In this document: piece by piece, positions 14,013 to 17,021 of the stretch
Layout: each line of letters opens with the position of its first letter
How positions within the stretch are numbered: position 1 is the first letter of the stretch
NCBI GenBank assembly: GCA_044867345.1
Contig: JBIOUU010000056.1
Location: 1-17,021 of the forward strand
Reading direction: 5' to 3'
Length of the DNA: 17,021 nt
Source: AC-69 sp044867345
GTDB taxonomy: Bacteria; Actinomycetota; UBA4738; HRBIN12
Translations under genes and position numbers: made by a program
The notes under the pieces: model-generated
What the model saw: the letters and a program-made list of their open reading frames with translations, nothing else
Database searches by the model: none
What the model was told of the DNA's origin: nothing

Positions 14013-14091
14013 CGTTCCGGTCGTTCGGCCGTTCCGACCTACGAGTAAACGGGGGCCCCGCGCGATCGACCCGCGCACTGAGCCCTAGGCG

Positions 14092-14100
14092 ATGGTAGCA
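14092..14100 (-). promoter_or_regulatory. Candidate extended -10 promoter for ftsH
   Basis: TGCTACCAT on the minus strand matches an extended -10 (TG-n-TAnnnT). It lies about 94 bp before the proposed ftsH start, in the 141-bp gap after the lipoprotein gene. No clear -35 is visible. Confidence 0.3.
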
Positions 14101-14139
14101 CAGGGGTGTTGTCCGGCCGATACCGGTGAAGGGCTTCCG

Positions 14140-14565
14140 CTACCGGATACCGCTGTCGACGGGGACGTTCACGTCGACGAACTCGCCGCTCGTCACCGTC
14201 ACGTCGACGGGCTTGGCGGACATACCGGGCCCTCCCTCCTCGACCACCGCTTGCACCACGTAGTGTCCGGGATCGAGGGCGACGGTGAACCGCCCATCGC
14301 CGTCCGATCGAACCGTGACGACCACATCACCCCCCTGGAGCACCTGGACCTCGAGGTCGGCGAGTGGCCGGTCCGGGCAGGGGCTCTCGATCGTCTCGAC
14401 CGGACAGGTGGGGCCGAGGAGCACGGTGCCGCGGATCCCGGAGTCGCCGGACGAGGACGAGGCGCGGCCGGCGCAGGCCACGAGGAAGAGGAGCAGGAAC
14501 GAGAGCGCCACCGTCCGTCTCATGGCCGGTTGGACGGCGGACGACCCTGCCCTGTTCCGACTCAT
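14140..14565 (-). CDS. Small lipoprotein with a carboxypeptidase-regulatory-like beta domain
   Basis: A 141-residue predicted lipoprotein. A lipoprotein signal peptide (RRTVALSFLLLFLVAC) ends in a lipobox LVAC with the lipidated Cys at position 31. A short Ser/Gly linker follows. The mature domain (about 43-137) resembles carboxypeptidase-regulatory or transthyretin-like beta sandwiches: GIRGTVLLGPTCPV, a Cys pair (54, 63), PLADLEVQVL, SDGDGRFTVALDPGHYVV. Such domains usually act outside the membrane in adhesion or as small structural modules. No enzymatic motif is seen. The start is ATG 14565, overlapping the hpt stop as ATGA; ATG 14523 (residue 15) would give a more compact signal peptide. 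Neither has a good Shine-Dalgarno. The function is unknown. Confidence 0.85.
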   Translation of the reverse strand: MSRNRAGSSAVQPAMRRTVALSFLLLFLVACAGRASSSSGDSGIRGTVLLGPTCPVETIESPCPDRPLADLEVQVLQGGDVVVTVRSDGDGRFTVALDPGHYVVQAVVEEGGPGMSAKPVDVTVTSGEFVDVNVPVDSGIR

Positions 14566-15197
14566 GCCGGGTCTGCGTAGGCCTCGGGTTTCAGCGTGGC
14601 GATGTAGGGCAGATTGCGGAACTTCTCCGCATAGTCCAGACCGTAGCCCACCACGAAGTCGGGTGGGATCTCGAACCCGACGTACCGCAGGTCGAGGGCC
14701 ACCCTCTGGATGCCCTTCTTCTGCAGGAGGGCGCAGACCTCGAGCGTTGCGGGCCGGCGACCCCGGAGGTTCTTCAACAGGTAGTTCAGGGTCAGCCCGG
14801 AGTCCACGATGTCCTCGACCAGGAGGACGTGGCGGCCCTCGATGTCTCGATCCAGGTCCTTGAGGATCCGGACGACCCCCGATGTCTGCGTGGCCGCCCC
14901 GTAGGAGGCGACCGCCATGAAGTCGAAGTCCACGGGCAGATGGATGTGCCGCGCCAGGTCCGCCATGACCATGAAGGCGCCCTTCAGCACGGCAACCAGC
15001 AGGACGTCGCGGTCCTGGTAGTCCTTGGTGATCTGGTCCCCGAGCTCCCGCAGCTTGGCTTGGAGCTGTTCCCTGGTGACCAACACCTTGTCGATGTCGC
15101 CGTCATACCCATCAGCGAACGGCTCGCCAACGGGAGAGTCCGTTGCGGCGTCCTTCTCGGTCAGCTCGACCGTGCCTTCCATCTCGCCCCCCTTCAC
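14562..15197 (-). CDS. hpt: Hypoxanthine phosphoribosyltransferase
   Basis: Salvages hypoxanthine (and usually guanine) with PRPP to IMP/GMP. The protein has 211 residues. The core starts near residue 37 (KVLVTREQLQAKLRELG). The family marks are VAVLKGAFMVMADL (69-81), the flexible SYG loop (98-100), the PRPP-binding motif LLVEDIVDSGLTL (125-137), a lysine in LLQKKGIQRVALDLRYVGFEIP and VVGYGLDYAEKFRNLP near the end. Two starts are possible: GTG 15197, which overlaps the tilS stop as GTGA, and ATG 15182 with AGGGGGG a few bases upstream. The N-terminal 35 residues are acidic and variable, so the domain does not decide. tilS-hpt-ftsH is a common bacterial order; here a lipoprotein gene lies between hpt and ftsH. 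Confidence 0.95.
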   Translation of the reverse strand: MKGGEMEGTVELTEKDAATDSPVGEPFADGYDGDIDKVLVTREQLQAKLRELGDQITKDYQDRDVLLVAVLKGAFMVMADLARHIHLPVDFDFMAVASYGAATQTSGVVRILKDLDRDIEGRHVLLVEDIVDSGLTLNYLLKNLRGRRPATLEVCALLQKKGIQRVALDLRYVGFEIPPDFVVGYGLDYAEKFRNLPYIATLKPEAYADPA

Positions 15198-16192
15198 GCC
15201 CGGCTCTCGGGGGAAGTGCGAGAGAGGGAAACATACCCGCTGTCCCGTGAGGCCACCAATCCACCGGCCAGGTCGCGGCGCCGACCGGGACGCCCCGCCG
15301 CCAGATCGAGCACCGCTTCGATCGACTCCTGGGTCGGCGCGGTCTCCAGCCGGTACATGAGGTCGCGGACGACCCGAGCCGCGATGGGCCGCGGCACGGT
15401 CAGCAGGCCGGCCGCAGCGATCCCGAACCCATCGGGTTGCTCTTCCACCAGCTGCTCCGCCGCCTCGAGGGCCTGCCGCTTCAGGAAATGCTCATCCTGG
15501 CGGATGGTGTCGGCCGTGCGGGCCAGGGTGGCGCGCACATCTCGCCCCACGGAGCGCTCGATGGCCGGAAGCACCTTCAGCCGAACGGCATTTCGCAGGA
15601 GCCTCGTGTCCTGGTTCGTGGGATCGCGACGGGGCCGCAGCCGGAGGGCGCGGCAAAACGCCTCCACCTCGGACCGCCTCACGTCGATCAGGGGCTGGAC
15701 CTCTCCACCGAGGGCCGGCTCGATCCCTCCCAGCGCGTCGATCCCTCCGCCCCGGATGAGGGCGATGAGCACGGTCTCCGCCTGATCGTCGACGGTGTGG
15801 CCCTCCGCCAAGCGTTCGGCACCGGTCTCGCGCCGGACCTCGGCCGAGTAGAACATCCGCATGCCACGCCCCCACGCCTCGATCGAGTCCCCGTCCTTCG
15901 GCTCGAACTCGCAGATCCGGAGATGGAAGGGGAGTTTCAGCCGGCCCGCGAGCCGCCGGACGTACTCGGCGTCCTTGCCCGAGTCCCGCCGGAGACGGTG
16001 GTCGAGATGGAACACCTCGAGGTCGATCCGAAGCAGCCGCCGCAGACCGTGGAGCGAGTACAGGAGGCAGACCGAGTCGGGGCCGCCGGACACCGACACG
16101 AGCACCGTCTGCCCGGGAAGGAACATCTCGTACCGACGCACCGTGGCCGTGACCCGCTCCAGCACGCGGGCCACCGCCGGCGGCCGGGACAT
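15194..16192 (-). CDS. tilS: tRNA(Ile)-lysidine synthetase
   Basis: Modifies C34 of the CAU-anticodon tRNA-Ile to lysidine with ATP and lysine, switching it to AUA decoding; normally essential. The protein has 332 residues, the short form without the long C-terminal domain of E. coli TilS, as usual in Actinobacteria. Visible: the PP-loop VLVSVSGGPDSVCLL (30-44), the FHLDHRLRRDSGKDAEYV block, LAEGHTVDDQAETVLIALIRGGG and the conserved RRDPTNQDTRLLRNAVRLKVLP segment. Start ATG 16192 overlaps the preceding stop as TGATG (1 bp). The gene follows the DUF2342 metalloprotease, an arrangement also found in M. tuberculosis. No key residue appears to be missing. Confidence 0.95.
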   Translation of the reverse strand: MSRPPAVARVLERVTATVRRYEMFLPGQTVLVSVSGGPDSVCLLYSLHGLRRLLRIDLEVFHLDHRLRRDSGKDAEYVRRLAGRLKLPFHLRICEFEPKDGDSIEAWGRGMRMFYSAEVRRETGAERLAEGHTVDDQAETVLIALIRGGGIDALGGIEPALGGEVQPLIDVRRSEVEAFCRALRLRPRRDPTNQDTRLLRNAVRLKVLPAIERSVGRDVRATLARTADTIRQDEHFLKRQALEAAEQLVEEQPDGFGIAAAGLLTVPRPIAARVVRDLMYRLETAPTQESIEAVLDLAAGRPGRRRDLAGGLVASRDSGYVSLSRTSPESRA

Positions 16193-17021
16193 CAGCTCCC
16201 GGCGACCCGGGCCAGCCAGAGCTGCGGGTTCGCCACCTCATCCAGCGAGGGCAGGTTGTCCTCCCGTTGCCAGACGAGATTGAACCCCTCGATCCCAACT
16301 CCCTCGACGGCCGAGCGCACGAAGAACTCGCCCGCGTCGTACTGGCGGATCTTGGACTCGAACCCGATGGCCCGTTGGAACGTGCGCTCCATCCCGCCGG
16401 GACGCCGCCGGTCCTTGAGGCTCCGCCGCATCCGCTCGAGGTCGCGGACCCGGCCGACGGCCACCGAGTTCATCACGTACGACGCGTGGCCCTCGAGGAG
16501 CGACATCAGCGACTGCATCTTGGCGAACAGCTCACGTTGCTCCGGCGTCATGAGCAGGAACAGCGCGCCGGGCCCACGCCATTCGCTACCCGTCCGGGCC
16601 TCCTCCACCGCGCGACGGAGCTGATCGAGGAGCTGGCGAGTATCGAGCTGCACCGTGTCGAGGTAGGCGTCGACGAGCCCCGACAGGTAAGGCCGGAGCC
16701 AGGGGGTGGAGCCGAACTGCACGCGGTGCGTGACCTCGTGGAGGGCCACCCACAGGTGGAAGTCGTGCGGCGGGAGATGGAAGCGGCGCTCCACCTCGGC
16801 CAGGTTGGGACCCACGAAGTACAGGAGTCCCTCGTCGTCAGGCGGAAGGAACACGTCGTACTGGCCGAGCACCTTGCGGGACACGTAGCCGAGCAGGACG
16901 CCCACCTGGAAGCCGAGCGCCTTGCGGCGCAGGTCGGAGCGGGGACGGTTGCTGTCCGCAAGGATCCGGCGGGCGAGCGGTTCCAACAGCCGCTGCAACC
17001 CCTGGAGGTTCGTCGAGACCC
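16192..17021 (-). CDS. DUF2342 zinc-dependent metalloprotease-like protein (3' part, cut by window edge)
   Basis: The C-terminal 275 codons of a DUF2342 protein; the frame is still open at the window end, so the true start is outside and the in-frame TTG at 16998 is not taken as the start. The family is typical of Actinobacteria and some Chloroflexi, and part of it has been named coenzyme F420 biosynthesis-associated, though its role is not established. The zincin motif HEVTH (codons at 16726-16740) lies in LWVALHEVTHRVQFGSTPWL. A likely third ligand region is LLEGHASYVMNSVAVGR further on. YFVGPNLAEVERRF upstream is also typical. No signal peptide or membrane segment is seen in the visible part, so cytoplasmic location is likely. 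The stop overlaps tilS by 1 bp. F420 dependence cannot be judged from this window. Confidence 0.9.
   Translation of the reverse strand, partial: VSTNLQGLQRLLEPLARRILADSNRPRSDLRRKALGFQVGVLLGYVSRKVLGQYDVFLPPDDEGLLYFVGPNLAEVERRFHLPPHDFHLWVALHEVTHRVQFGSTPWLRPYLSGLVDAYLDTVQLDTRQLLDQLRRAVEEARTGSEWRGPGALFLLMTPEQRELFAKMQSLMSLLEGHASYVMNSVAVGRVRDLERMRRSLKDRRRPGGMERTFQRAIGFESKIRQYDAGEFFVRSAVEGVGIEGFNLVWQREDNLPSLDEVANPQLWLARVAGS

Noticed and set aside
12109..14088. A 659-codon open frame on the plus strand
   Set aside because: It lies fully antisense to ftsH and has no recognisable domain; this is a typical high-GC shadow.
1..17021. CRISPR arrays, insertion sequences, tRNA or rRNA genes, phage genes
   Set aside because: No repeat-spacer pattern, transposase, integrase, tRNA-like cloverleaf or rRNA segment was seen; apart from the divergent 658-975 region the window is nearly all coding.

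Overview
The window is high-GC and gene-dense. It looks like a chromosomal segment from a member of the Actinomycetota, probably a deep-branching or uncultured one. The case rests on gene order. Read on the minus strand it runs DUF2342 metalloprotease, tilS, hpt, lipoprotein, ftsH, HAD, folE, sigma factor, beta-propeller protein, folP, alpha/beta hydrolase, folB, folK, DUF2520 protein, panC, coaX, lysS, with clpC beyond. From memory this is the Mycobacterium tuberculosis order from Rv3626c (DUF2342) through tilS, hpt, ftsH, folE, folP, folB, folK, DUF2520, panC, coaX and lysS to clpC1, with local losses and insertions. No mobile elements, tRNA, rRNA or CRISPR arrays were seen.

Layout. 1-657: 5' part of clpC (minus, cut by the window edge). 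658-975: divergent control region with a GC-rich hairpin on the clpC side and a pseudoknot-capable leader in front of the only plus-strand gene, a stand-alone receiver protein (976-1422). 1436-5489: lysS, coaX, panC and a DUF2520 Rossmann protein (lysine charging plus pantothenate/CoA). 5508-8139: folK, folB, an alpha/beta-hydrolase-fold protein and folP. 8183-10755: a membrane-anchored double beta-propeller protein and an ECF sigma factor. 10812-12063: folE and a HAD hydrolase. 12079-13998: ftsH. 14140-17021: a small lipoprotein, hpt, tilS and a DUF2342 zinc metalloprotease (cut by the window edge).

How it works together. FolE, FolB, FolK and FolP cover GTP to dihydropteroate except for dephosphorylation of dihydroneopterin triphosphate. 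PanC and CoaX cover two steps of pantothenate/CoA synthesis. TilS and LysS serve decoding, Hpt salvages purines, and FtsH and ClpC are proteolysis ATPases. Many junctions are 1-10 bp start/stop overlaps (ATGA, GTGA, TGATG), so translational coupling is likely.

Points of most interest: (i) folB and folK are in one frame separated by a single TGA, and folK has no ATG, GTG or TTG before its conserved N-terminus; (ii) ftsH appears to start at CTG with an ideal Shine-Dalgarno; (iii) the alpha/beta hydrolase inside the folate genes lacks both its nucleophile and its catalytic histidine; (iv) CoaX has Asn in place of the DxGNT aspartate; (v) an ECF sigma factor is coupled to a membrane propeller protein with an anti-sigma-like layout; (vi) the leader of the receiver gene can form a nested H-type pseudoknot. 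The reading is manual: no alignments, database searches or folding calculations were run.
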